A stretch of DNA of 10,220 nt from Gryganskiella cystojenkinii. Lineage: Eukaryota; Mortierellomycota; Mortierellomycetes; Mortierellales; Mortierellaceae. The stretch spans positions 1-10,220 of the forward strand of contig JAAAIG010001133.1 in the NCBI GenBank assembly GCA_015852425.1, read 5' to 3'. How positions within the stretch are numbered: position 1 is the first letter of the stretch; each line of letters starts with the position of its first letter. The notes beneath the pieces were generated by a model that was not told the origin of the DNA, did not search any database, and worked only from the letters and a program-made list of their open reading frames with translations. This document shows, piece after piece, positions 1 to 8,317 of the stretch. A program made the position numbers and the translations under genes.

Positions 1-80
1 ATGTCATTCAGGATGAGCGATGTACTCACCATCGACCCCAACACGCGCCTCATATTAATGCGACAACCCGCCTCAGCTCG
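1..80. other. Coding-like fragment at the window edge, strand unclear
   Basis: The first roughly 80 bases have the C/G-rich third positions seen in the clear exons of this window, then give way to A/T-rich, G-run sequence. On the plus strand they read in frame 1 from base 1 with a short natural-looking peptide containing TIDPNTRLILMRQPASA. On the minus strand a frame starting at ATG 53-51 is also open, and contains a good splice-donor string (GTGAGTAC, minus strand, about bases 30-23). The stretch is too short and too close to the edge to choose a strand, and I recognise no family. It could be the end of an exon of a gene lying mostly to the left. Confidence 0.2.
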
Positions 81-323
81 TGGGGAGGGGGGGAAACAAA
101 CTATGAGCGGAACACGACAAAAAAAAAAGGTGCGCGTGTTTGAAGTTTGGTGTGAGCACTTTTTTTTGTTGAGAAAAGGTAGGACAGACCAGATGGCAAG
201 CGCAAGCATTCGAAAATCCTTTTCTCCAATCAATCCAGGGTGGGCTTTGAAATTGAGTAAAGGGAGAAAAGTCTCGTGCCAGGATTTTGAAGACCTTCCC
301 AACAAACCGAGAGTTCATAAGCA

Positions 324-530
324 ATGGCGAAAAAAACACTTCACCTTTCAACCAGGGTTACTCGAAGGTCCCTCTTCTGGTGGCTGGTGGCGATCTCGCC
401 CAACGACTGTTATCAATCGCACTTCCAGTCGGACCACAGCTCACTCCAATCACTCTCCTTGACGCCGACTCAAAGTATCTTTGCCTTCTCATCCAAAAAC
501 AGCACCTGAAGAGGATCGACGCCATGGTAC
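324..530 (+). other. Unassigned coding-like stretch, possible small ORF or remnant
   Basis: Two overlapping plus frames look coding-like here. One starts at ATG 324 and stops at 507-509, giving 61 residues with a basic N-terminus followed by a short hydrophobic run (SLFWWLVAI). The other has no ATG but is open from before 330 to 595 and contains VPLLVAGGDLAQRLL and LLDADSKYLCLLIQ, with mostly C or G at third positions up to about base 530. The second could be an internal exon or a decayed fragment ending near the GCCATG|GTACTG junction at 529-540. I cannot match either frame to a family, and no upstream exon can be linked to it convincingly. Confidence 0.2.
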
Positions 531-699
531 TGTATTTAAACCCTTCAATTCTATTCTTAGTGTTTTCTCGGTGGTGGAAGTCTCAGTTACAGTAACGGTA
601 CTTAGTCAAGGAGAAAGAAGGAGGAAGTTTATTTTCCTTCTGCACCTCCAATTCAAAACACACACGCTTTCACTCGACCTTGTAATATTTGGTGGCAAA

Positions 700-872
700 A
701 TTAATATAAAATGTCCCGTGCACGCTCTGGGAAAGGGTTTGTTCTCGCATGCTGACGCACACTACGCATGTGACCATGTCACCAATAGCCATCTCCATTT
801 CTTCCTTTCATTCTTTTTTTCATCTCTCATTCCTCATTCTCTCCTTCCCTTCCTCATCCTCTCTTTCTGTTA
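700..872 (+). promoter_or_regulatory. Probable promoter and 5' leader of the intact F-box gene
   Basis: A TATAAA string lies at 705-710 and a CCAAT box at 782-786, about 160 and 90 bases before the ATG at 873. The CCAAT overlaps a small palindrome (GTGAC-CAT-GTCAC, 770-782). From about 788 to 870 the strand is almost pure C and T, a layout common just upstream of fungal start codons. These are motif matches only; transcription start and factor binding are inferred. Confidence 0.4.
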
Positions 873-2645
873 ATGTCGGATCTCTTCAACCTCCCTGAAA
901 TCACGGACCAGATTGCGTCCTACCTCACCAACAAATCACTCTTTCAAAGCATCCAAGTGTCGAAATATTGGTATCGTCTCTTCATATCCGGTCTCTATTC
1001 CAAAGTCACCCTCATCCGGGCAGACTCCATGACCACCGAATACCTGGACCGTCTGACTATCCATGCCTCCTCTATCCAAGGCTTGACTCTCAAGAACCTT
1101 GTCGACGAGTCCACTACTCGTCTCCTCATACTCCCTCTTCCTCGACTCCAGCACCTCAGACTGGTCCTCAGCAGAGGCACCACTAACACTGTCATCGTGG
1201 CAGTGCAAAATCTCGTCCGGCGTCAGGGTCATGTTTTAAAGACAATTTCTTTTCAGGCCCATTCGAGATACGCGTCCATAATGCCTCTGAACAATGTTCT
1301 CTGGTCGATCCTCGCGGGCTGTCACCGTTATCTTGGTCGATTGAGAACCCTCAGGTTGTCTCAGATCAATATTATTCTCCATATCCTGACCGAGGATATC
1401 AAACAGATTTTCAGACTACTCAACTCTTTCTCAATTCATGACGTTCGACTCATGCGGGCAAAGGGTACCCCAGGAGACAGCATATCGTCATCATCGTCAT
1501 TAGCGCCATCACCGTCGTCAACGTGGGGTCTCAACACTGGTAACAATACCTGTCGAATCCGAGATCTTACCATACGGGCTTGCTCCGCTGAAAGGGCCAG
1601 CGTACAGGACGAGTACACGCTAATCCTCGATTGTCAAGAACTTCGGTCTCTGAAATGGAACCACTGGTCCAGAGCCTACACAAAACCTCGACTGGCCCAG
1701 GATCTTCACTCGGGTGCGTGGCCGTTCCTGGAGAGTCTTCACCTGCAGTGGACCAGCATCTCGGATGAGGACCTGGCCGAGATTCTATTGGCTCTTGGAC
1801 CGAAACGCTCCCTGAGGGAGTTGAACGCAGATTATACTGGTTTTGGACCCCTCTGTGCAAAAGCGCTTATGTGGCGCGGAGAAGAGGCGAACGAGGATCA
1901 TGTACAGGATAACATTCTACATCGCCATCGACTCGCTTTGCAAGAATTGTTCCTGGTCGGCTCGCATAATACAACAGGATCTATGCTCCACGAATTCTTG
2001 TGCACGTTTCCTAACCTAAAGCAGTTTAGCGGAGCTGCAATCACGGACAAGGATATCCTTGCAAACCCTCGACCGTGGGTCTGCACCGGTTTACAGATGC
2101 TGGATATGGCCCCGCGGCTCGAAATTCAAGAGCCAGACTCGAGCCAGAGCCTAAACTCGAACGAGAATCCGACATCGAATCCGGTCCAATTTGAAGAAGG
2201 AACCTCAGCAGCAGCTATAATAACAGCACCCGAAAATATTACGGGAGAACCCTCTACTATCACAATAACAGCAGAAGCAGCATCATTACCGGCCGCGACA
2301 TATAGGTCATCAGCCCACATCTTTTGGGACCGACTCGCTTCACTCACTCATCTGGAAGAGCTCTATACCATGGACAGTTGGCGAGCCGACCAAAATCGAT
2401 TCCATTCCTTACATTTCCAAGTCGACTGGGGATTGGACAAGTTAAAGTCCTTGAGGCGGATGCGACAAGTCACTTGGGGCGATCAACGGCACCATGTCCG
2501 GATTCAGGATGCGCAGTGGATGGTTGAGAACTGGCCGCATTTGGAACGAGTTCGGATCCACAATCAAGCCAGAGTAGAAAAGGACGCTGCCCAGCTGTTC
2601 AAGAGTCAGGGGATCCAATGGAGGGACATGTGGGAGGCGGAGTAA
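873..2645 (+). CDS. F-box protein with LRR-like C-terminal region, intact
   Basis: This single-exon gene encodes 590 residues. An F-box-like segment occupies about residues 5-45, with the LPEI...IASYL...LFQSIQVSKYWYRLF pattern; such domains normally bind Skp1 and place the protein in an SCF ubiquitin ligase as the substrate receptor. The remainder has repeated leucine-patterned strands typical of degenerate LRRs, for example residues 87-100, 155-165, 284-312 and 356-386. It is interrupted by a serine-rich linker at 203-217 and an acidic then Thr/Ala-rich insert at about 418-476. The start is the first in-frame ATG after the pyrimidine tract and directly precedes the F-box. A broken paralog lies downstream in the same orientation. 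The target protein cannot be inferred. The F-box class is fairly sure; the LRR fold is inferred from pattern. Confidence 0.85.
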   Translation: MSDLFNLPEITDQIASYLTNKSLFQSIQVSKYWYRLFISGLYSKVTLIRADSMTTEYLDRLTIHASSIQGLTLKNLVDESTTRLLILPLPRLQHLRLVLSRGTTNTVIVAVQNLVRRQGHVLKTISFQAHSRYASIMPLNNVLWSILAGCHRYLGRLRTLRLSQINIILHILTEDIKQIFRLLNSFSIHDVRLMRAKGTPGDSISSSSSLAPSPSSTWGLNTGNNTCRIRDLTIRACSAERASVQDEYTLILDCQELRSLKWNHWSRAYTKPRLAQDLHSGAWPFLESLHLQWTSISDEDLAEILLALGPKRSLRELNADYTGFGPLCAKALMWRGEEANEDHVQDNILHRHRLALQELFLVGSHNTTGSMLHEFLCTFPNLKQFSGAAITDKDILANPRPWVCTGLQMLDMAPRLEIQEPDSSQSLNSNENPTSNPVQFEEGTSAAAIITAPENITGEPSTITITAEAASLPAATYRSSAHIFWDRLASLTHLEELYTMDSWRADQNRFHSLHFQVDWGLDKLKSLRRMRQVTWGDQRHHVRIQDAQWMVENWPHLERVRIHNQARVEKDAAQLFKSQGIQWRDMWEAE

Positions 2646-2911
2646 AATATCTAGACGCGTACTGCCCAACAATTTGATCTGCGCTTTTAACATTTTGGGA
2701 AAATAGAGTGCTATTTTCTACTCTGTCGATGCGGTTCAACAAAACAAGATTCGCCATGGATGCTCGTTTCGTCAGCCACGATTGCATATTTCCATTTTTG
2801 AAGATATTCCAGGATGAAGCTTTGCTTTGACTATCTGGAGCCCTTCCCTACACAGCTATCACCATCGATTTTTTTTGTCCTTTATTCACATTTGCGTACT
2901 TTTTTTTGATA

Positions 2912-3441
2912 TCATGCCCGTTCAAGTTGGCCTAAACAAAGAGAATGCGAGCATGCAACACCGAGTTCTGCAACGCTCGGCACAAGAAAGAGCAAAGATA
3001 AGGACTCGGGGTTTCTCTCTCTTTTATGACAAGAGGTGCCATTGACCGTCATCATCAGAGTAGTCGACTCACCCGCGACGACTGTTGTCCCTTTCTTTGA
3101 TACTGAGTTGACTTATGATGGACTCAGGTCTGAGCCAGTAAGCCGACTGTAGAAAAGAGGCCATGATTTGAGGTGACCGCTGGAGAAGATGACACAGTCA
3201 CAACCACGACTGTGTCTGAGTGTATGATATCCTCAGAGGCTCTAATTGTGAATAAGAGCGGGTTCAAAAAGCGAAAACTATAAGTGTTCGAGCCTGTTTT
3301 TGAGTCGTGGTGGACAGTGAGCTTGAGGATAGGATTGGGGTTGTTGGAGGAGAGGGAAGAGGAAAATGAAGGTGAAGAAGAATGAGCGACCAGAAGTACT
3401 GGAAGTGCGAGAGAGCTTTGGGCATACTCGTCGCCAAATTT
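2912..3441 (-). pseudogene. Possible decayed minus-strand coding remnant (weak)
   Basis: Reading the minus strand, one frame is open for about 105 codons from 3441 to a TGA at 3126-3124. It has a Ser-rich start followed by hydrophobic, Thr/Val/Ser-rich sequence including IIHSDTVVVVTVSSSPA. A second frame then runs from about 3112 to a TGA at 2914-2912 (66 codons) and contains KKGTTVVAGESTTLMMTV. The two lie end to end in different frames, as in a frameshifted gene, and share a Thr/Ser/Val bias that recalls beta-rich surface proteins. Against this, neither has a usable ATG at its head, and part of the bias comes from the inverted repeat at 3191-3216 and from a CT-rich tract read backwards. No family is recognised; chance openness is quite possible. 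Confidence 0.17.
3191..3216. repeat. Perfect 9-bp inverted repeat with 8-base loop
   Basis: GACACAGTC at 3191-3199 is followed after eight bases by its exact reverse complement GACTGTGTC at 3208-3216. Nearby are AGTCGACT (3062-3069) and CTCAG-GT-CTGAG (3123-3134). There is no U-run after the stem and no known element boundary, so function is unknown. Confidence 0.6.
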
Positions 3442-3488
3442 TCAAAAAAAAGAACGCGTCCTCGTCGCTCTTTTTCCTCAACAATTAA

Positions 3489-5542
3489 ATCCCATCACGA
3501 AAGACACACCCCTTGGATCTGCCAGAGGTCACTGATGTCATTGCTTCCTTCCTCTCCAACAAGTCTCTCTTTCAATCTGTCCTGGTCAATCGTCACTTTC
3601 ATCACTCTTTTCATCCTCATCTCTACAATTCCCTTTTTCTGACTACATCCGATTTCATCGATCCTCGTTCCCTTCCTTCTCTCGTCCTTTATGCTTCCTT
3701 TGTGCGTTCATTGCATCTCCATCATGTCAATACCCTAACCCCTTCAACGCGCTTTCTCCTCCTCACTTTCCCTCGTCTCCATACTTTCGAGGTCACTTTG
3801 TCCTATCATACTCGCACCGGAACACGCAAGATCCTCGAGCTCGTCCTAGACTTTATTGATCGTCATGCTCCTCTGAGACTCGACTCGATCCTCTTTTTGG
3901 CGGTCCTACGGATACCCCAATCCCACATATCATGGTGGCCGACATTATCCGGTCTTATTGCCAAGATGACGAACAAGAGACCGAGAAGGATGATCAGAAG
4001 CAACAACACAAACAACGCTGTCCTGGTCCTCGACGACTCAAAAACCTGTCCCTGAGCACTGTTTCAATCGACCTAGAAACCATGGACGCAAGCTTTCAAA
4101 ACGTCGTCATGAATCTCAACTCGCTCACGATGATTGTCGTCCATGTCGAGCATCCACCTGCTCTCGCTCAAACAAACTCAGACGACCCATGGGATTTATT
4201 TTTCGAGCCCCCACCTCTGCGACAACCGCCTCCTCATTCTACCAAAAAGAAGGCCCTACCTTCCACATCCGTCTGGAAGTTGGAAAACAACAACCTCAGA
4301 CATCTCACCACGGGCAGCATTCGACATCTGGCACGAGACGGGATTTGCGGCTATTGTGACAAGGAGCAGTATCGACTCATCCTGGATTCGCAACACCTGC
4401 GGTCCTTAACATGGGACGATTGTTGGATGAAAGAGCCCTATCAGACCCTCTTTGCACAGGACCTTCGTATCCGATCAGGAATGAACAGTGGGGTCTTGCT
4501 GTGGCCATTCCTGAACTGTCTGTCCTTTCGAGATTCCTACATCGCGGACGAGGACCTTGCAGAGATCCTTCTAGCCATGGGATCGGAACGACCACTCAGG
4601 AAACTCGACGCACAGTTTACAAACTTTGGACCCAAATCCGCCGAAGCTTTACTCGGAGGAGCCCACAAAGTGATGGACGAGGATGACGAGACCACAGGCG
4701 GCGATTGGAGAGGTCATGAAGTCCATGTTTCAACTCTTACGACTCTCGAAGGAAAATCATCATTATCAGATACCCATTATCCAAAACACTGCCGACTCGG
4801 TCTACCACTGGAGAGATTGCTCCTGGCCAGGTCCAAAGTCACAGGTTCGATGATCCAACAGTTTCTTTGCTCTTTCCCGAATCTAAAGGAGCTCAATGGG
4901 GACCACATGAAGGATCAGGATCTTCGAGCAGATCCACGACCCTGGGTCTGTAGCCAAAAATTGCGACGACTGGGTCTTTTCATAGCATTGGAGAATATGC
5001 CGCAGGAGGCGGGGTCGAAAAAAGTCTCTGATTCAGCACCAGGATCAGGAAGCAGTAGCGGCAGCGCATCCACACCAGCGTTAGCGATCGCAACGGTAAC
5101 AGCAACAGCAGTGTCGGTAGCAGCACTAGGGCAGGTAAAAGGCGTCGCAGCAATGGCAGCGGCAATGTCACTCTCAGAACCGGTCTGTGGGACAGGAGTA
5201 CTGACTGACGATCAGTACAACTATCGGTCTGCGCACCTTTTCCTCGACCGGCTGTCACTCCTTTCGGGACTACGCGATCTGATTTTGAGCGACTTCCGAA
5301 CTCCTTCAGGTTTCCATCCGTTCAGACTCGGTCTCGACTATGGTCAGGAAAGACTCGAGCAACTCTCAAGATCCATGACCCTATTGACACGCGTGAAATG
5401 GGGTGGCCATGATCCAAAGAACCAAATCCACCACATGCGAATGGTAAGGACATCAAAATTAAGGAAGAGCTCAAAGACTGGCTCAAGAGTCGGGGTGTTC
5501 GATGCGAGGACAGCGGCAACGCTGAAATTAGTGACTGAGTAG
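3489..5542 (+). pseudogene. F-box protein paralog, broken in at least three places
   Basis: This is a tandem paralog of the gene at 873-2645. Shared blocks include DLPEVTDVIASFLSNKSLFQ (F-box), ADEDLAEILLAMG, GSMIQQFLCSFPNLK, DPRPWVC and YRSAHLFLDRLS, in the same order. Damage: (1) the F-box frame runs back from 3513 to a TAA at 3486-3488 with no ATG. (2) The F-box frame ends at 4053-4055, while the homologous LRR-like part continues in another frame, open from 3860 to 5542; the switch lies within 3860-4050 and has no plausible intron signals. (3) Near 5440-5449 about 20 residues matching copy 1 are missing, and the homologous C-terminus continues in a third frame to a TGA at 5536-5538. The copy also carries an Ala/Ser/Gly-rich insert at about 5020-5170. 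It may still be transcribed. A multi-exon reading is possible for the 5' end but would not explain the C-terminus. Confidence 0.7.
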
Positions 5543-6312
5543 GAAGGACAGGTATAGGTGAGTCGAGAGAGGATCCGAAAGAAATAAAATATGGGTGTAT
5601 CAACATCAATGGACAGCCTCCGTGGGACTATCACTGTCTGAAAGCTAAAAAAAATGACAATTGTTTTTCCGAGAGTCAGCAACACTCCTTCAATATCACG
5701 ACTTTACAATCCCGCCCTTAGCATTGGGCTGCTCCAACCTTGTCTTCGTTCCTCCATTGTTGCCGATTACCACGCCACCTCCCCTCTCAATTTTTAATGT
5801 TCTGATTACGCGACCATGCCTTCCCATCACAATCGCATTCTTTGCTCGTTCTCATTATAAATGCCTGTTGAAATCTCATCAGCTGATCATGAAGACAGAC
5901 AGGCTGGGGTACTGTATTTCTCCCTGTGCCCGTATATTTCCTTAACAAGGAGGTTCGCTGACTCTATTTCAACCCCAGTCAAATCGTCGGTCGTTGGCTC
6001 TTGTGGTCGTGCGCACGTCCAGAAAAGCACCCTCCGGGTCATTATTGTTTGCGTTCGAGAACGGCCTTTCTCACTTATTCTTAACAATACCATTATTTTC
6101 ATCCCATCAAAAAGATCCCCAGAATGGGCTGTTGCCTCGGAACCCCTGATTTCACCGATTTGACCGACAGGGTGTAGACTATCGTCTTCCATTTCCGTTT
6201 GTCTTATACCTCCCTTCTCTCTTGGCTTGTTCTCTTTCCTTTCTTTCATTCCTCCTTCCTCTGTCTGCTACTCACCTTAACACCACGTACAACTGGAGCG
6301 TTTTCATAAACG
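5543..6312 (+). promoter_or_regulatory. Spacer and probable promoter of the DOMON-cytochrome b561 gene
   Basis: No gene is supported in this stretch. It begins with the 3' end of the broken F-box copy. The last part, about 6181-6280, is a pyrimidine-rich tract of the kind that also precedes the intact F-box gene, and fits a core promoter or 5' leader for the gene starting at 6313. A TATAAA-like string (TTATAAAT) at about 5855-5862 is far from that ATG and of doubtful meaning. A 120-codon open frame on the minus strand (5887-6249) is mostly a by-product of this tract. Confidence 0.35.
5583..5588 (+). terminator. AATAAA polyadenylation signal candidate
   Basis: A perfect AATAAA lies about 40-45 bases after the last stop codons of the broken F-box copy (5536-5542), at a normal distance for a 3' end signal. 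It suggests the copy once had, or still has, its own transcript. Confidence 0.45.
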
Positions 6313-8045
6313 ATGGTTTTTCCAAAGTCAATCATCCACGCCATCCGCAAAGGCTACGTGCTTGGCCTCCTACCCATTCTGTCAGGTAAAAAGCTCGACT
6401 TTTCTGTGTTTTGAGGGAAAATAGCTGAGACGGATCTCGTTCCTTCGCGTGTGATAGCTCTCAACGTGCACCTTCTGGACGCCCACTTTCGAATCGTTAG
6501 AGGGAGGTGTCTATTACACAGATCTTTCATTTTGAGTCGAAATCGGGGCTGTGGCCCAGTCGGTCATGATCGAATATCGTTGCTAATTACCCCCTTACAA
6601 CCTCCCACGATAGCCACAGTGTTTCCCTCCTTCGCGACAGCTGAGACGCAATCTCAGGAACTATGCTCGGCCCAAATATGCATCTCAGCCTCTATATTTT
6701 CTGCGGACACAAACACGATCGAGTTCTCACTCTACTCAAAGATCCCTGTCGGATGGCTCGGTCTTGGCATGGGGGGAAACTCCGTGAGCATGGACGGCAA
6801 TGACTTAGCCGTAAGTTTCTTCCTATTTTATGTCATTTTCTGCGTGGCATTTGAATGCTTTGCAATGTTCTCACCATCTGCACCCTCGTCGCCATCGCCC
6901 GCACTGTCCCATACTGTTAGATTTGCTGGCCAAGTTTGACAGGAAGTGGCGCCATTATATCTCAGCGCTCTGCCACTAATAACGGTCAACCCTCAATCTT
7001 GACCGAGACCGTGGCTTACCAAGTGCAGCAAAACAAATCTGGCCTAACCCCAGGCAGCTTGGACTTCATCTGTACGTACTCACGGCCCCTGAGTCTTTCC
7101 ACCGCGCCTGTTGCATTAACCGCCACCTCTATCAACGTGATCTATGCAATTGGACTGCAGTCAGTCTCCGGATCCAGCAACCCACAACAGGCCAAGATCG
7201 CGAAGCACGCTTTCACGGGAAATGGAGTGCTGAATATCCAGAGGCGACAAGGCGCTAGTTCCGATCCTAACAACACTATAACTCAACCTCTGGGAGGTTC
7301 CATGAATAGTGGATCAGCACAGAGTGAATTGGCAAAGATGCTTAAGGATGAGAATATTTATGAGACCCTCGTTCAAGTGCACGGTAAGCAGCCCCTCTTT
7401 TTTTTCTCGAATTTACGAGCGCTGTGATCTGTGAAGCTACAAAGTACACAAACATTAACGTCTTCAATCGATATTTTTGAATTTGTAGGAATCCTGATGA
7501 CCGTTGCGTGGCTCTTCATTTTCCCCGCTGGTGCGATCCTAATCCGGTTCTTCTCACATCTGCACCATGTCTTCCGTTGGCACCGCCCTCTTCAGGTCAC
7601 AGGATTTCTCCTTGTAATCATAGCGATTGTCTGTATCGTTGTAGGGGCCTATATATCCCCTCAGGGTGCGCCTCCAGTCTCAGCGTCGACACATGCCGAG
7701 CTGGGGGTTGTTGTCTCTGTGGCTTTGGTCCTTCAGGTCGTTATCGGTATTTACATCTTCCATACGTGGGACATTACCCGCGTAGATAGACCCCGTCTTC
7801 GGTTAGTTATTACGACATGGATGCATCGTCTTTGGGGATACGCAGTATTGATCGTCGGGTTGTATCAGACGTACCTTGGCCTGGTCCTCTATGGTATGTG
7901 GCCAACAGGCCATGAGGCGGTCTGGTACGTGTTTGATGCTTGGGTCTCCATCTTGACTGCAGCCTTCGTGTTGGGATCGGCCATCAAGTGGTGGAGGGAC
8001 AAGAGGATAGAAAAGGTGAAGAGCGTGAATCAAGACGACGAATAA
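6313..8045 (+). CDS. DOMON domain / cytochrome b561 transmembrane redox protein (CYBDOM type)
   Basis: Four exons, preferred model 6313-6385, 6614-6810, 6921-7383 and 7489-8045, total 1290 bases and 429 residues. Residues 1-34 form a signal peptide (basic start, then hydrophobic to about ATA). A DOMON domain follows at roughly 40-180, with GWLGLGMGG, SMDGNDLAICW and a later YAIG strand; such domains often bind heme on the outer face. A Gln/Asn/Ser-rich linker leads to a five-helix cytochrome b561 core at 246-410. Its four expected heme-ligand histidines are visible: H244 (HGILM), H276 (WHRPLQ), H313 (THAELG) and H357 (MHRLWGY). The tail is short and charged. By family knowledge it moves electrons across a membrane, probably plasma or secretory-pathway; donor and acceptor are unknown. 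Phases at all three introns agree and the four His motifs are intact, so family assignment is strong. The first acceptor is the least certain point. Confidence 0.85.
6386..6613 (+). other. Intron 1 of the CYBDOM gene, with alternative acceptor
   Basis: The donor is CAG|GTAAAA at 6386. The preferred acceptor is GATAG ending at 6613, with a TGCTAAT branch-like site at 6581-6587; this joins the hydrophobic N-terminus to FPSFATAETQSQELC and yields a clean signal peptide. An earlier acceptor, GTGATAG ending at 6457, is in the same phase and would add exactly 52 codons with no stop. A third option, CACAG ending at 6619, drops two residues. Confidence 0.6.
6811..6920 (+). other. Intron 2 of the CYBDOM gene
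   Basis: Donor GCC|GTAAGT, acceptor TGTTAG, 110 bases, phase 0. It falls inside the DOMON signature and splices NDLA to ICWPSLTG, restoring the family pattern. Confidence 0.85.
7384..7488 (+). other. Intron 3 of the CYBDOM gene
   Basis: Donor CACG|GTAAGC, acceptor TTTGTAG, 105 bases, phase 1, with a CATTAAC branch-like site at about 7453-7459. It splits the glycine of the HG motif directly after the first heme-ligand histidine. Confidence 0.88.
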
Positions 8046-8046
8046 A
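8041..8046 (+). terminator. AATAAA overlapping the CYBDOM stop codon
   Basis: The last codon GAA, the stop TAA and the next base form AATAAA. Further AT-rich 3' signals follow, so whether this hexamer is used is unknown. Confidence 0.3.
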
Positions 8047-8317
8047 ACAGCAAGAATTCTTGTTTCTGCAAAACCGATGTGACCCCTTAAGGGAGGTGCT
8101 CCCGAACACTCTTCACTTATTTGGGTGCAACTACTCTCTTTCTCCCGACCAACGTGCTAATCTAGCTTCCACCCAATCCACAAACTCCACGCGTCCTCTT
8201 TCTTTTTGATATTTGTTTTCACATGCTCCTGCCCAAGACTACTTTTGATCATTCGCTTGATCTTGTTTGGTGTTTTTTTCGTTCTCATGTTCATGACTCC
8301 CTCTCCTTCACTCGTCC

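Larger units (their letters stand above)
2646..3488. other. Spacer between the two F-box copies
   Basis: No convincing plus-strand gene is visible. The first part should hold the 3' end of the upstream F-box transcript; no AATAAA was found close to its stop, only AT-rich variants. The middle (about 3060-3220) carries several short perfect inverted repeats. The minus strand has two adjacent long open stretches without a good start, described separately. The last part (about 3460-3488) turns pyrimidine-rich before the second F-box copy and may be its old promoter. Confidence 0.5.

Noticed and set aside
1..462. 153-codon ORF from the first base
   Set aside because: Only the first 25 or so codons look coding; the rest crosses A/T runs and is Arg/Lys/Ser-rich without a domain.
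481..873. Plus ORF ending just at the F-box start codon
   Set aside because: It begins at TTG, its second half translates a pyrimidine tract into Phe/Leu/Ser, and it sits over the likely promoter.
936..1232. Minus-strand ORFs inside both F-box genes
   Set aside because: They are antisense shadows of strongly coding plus-strand sequence, with no domains or starts of their own.
5887..6249. A 120-codon minus-strand ORF in the CYBDOM promoter
   Set aside because: Its N-terminus is the CT-rich tract read backwards, no domain is seen, and it would overlap the expected promoter.
6451..6939. Reading the CYBDOM middle as a stand-alone ORF from GTG 6451
   Set aside because: It runs through a clear GTAAGT donor at 6811 into intron 2, and the DOMON signature is only restored by splicing.
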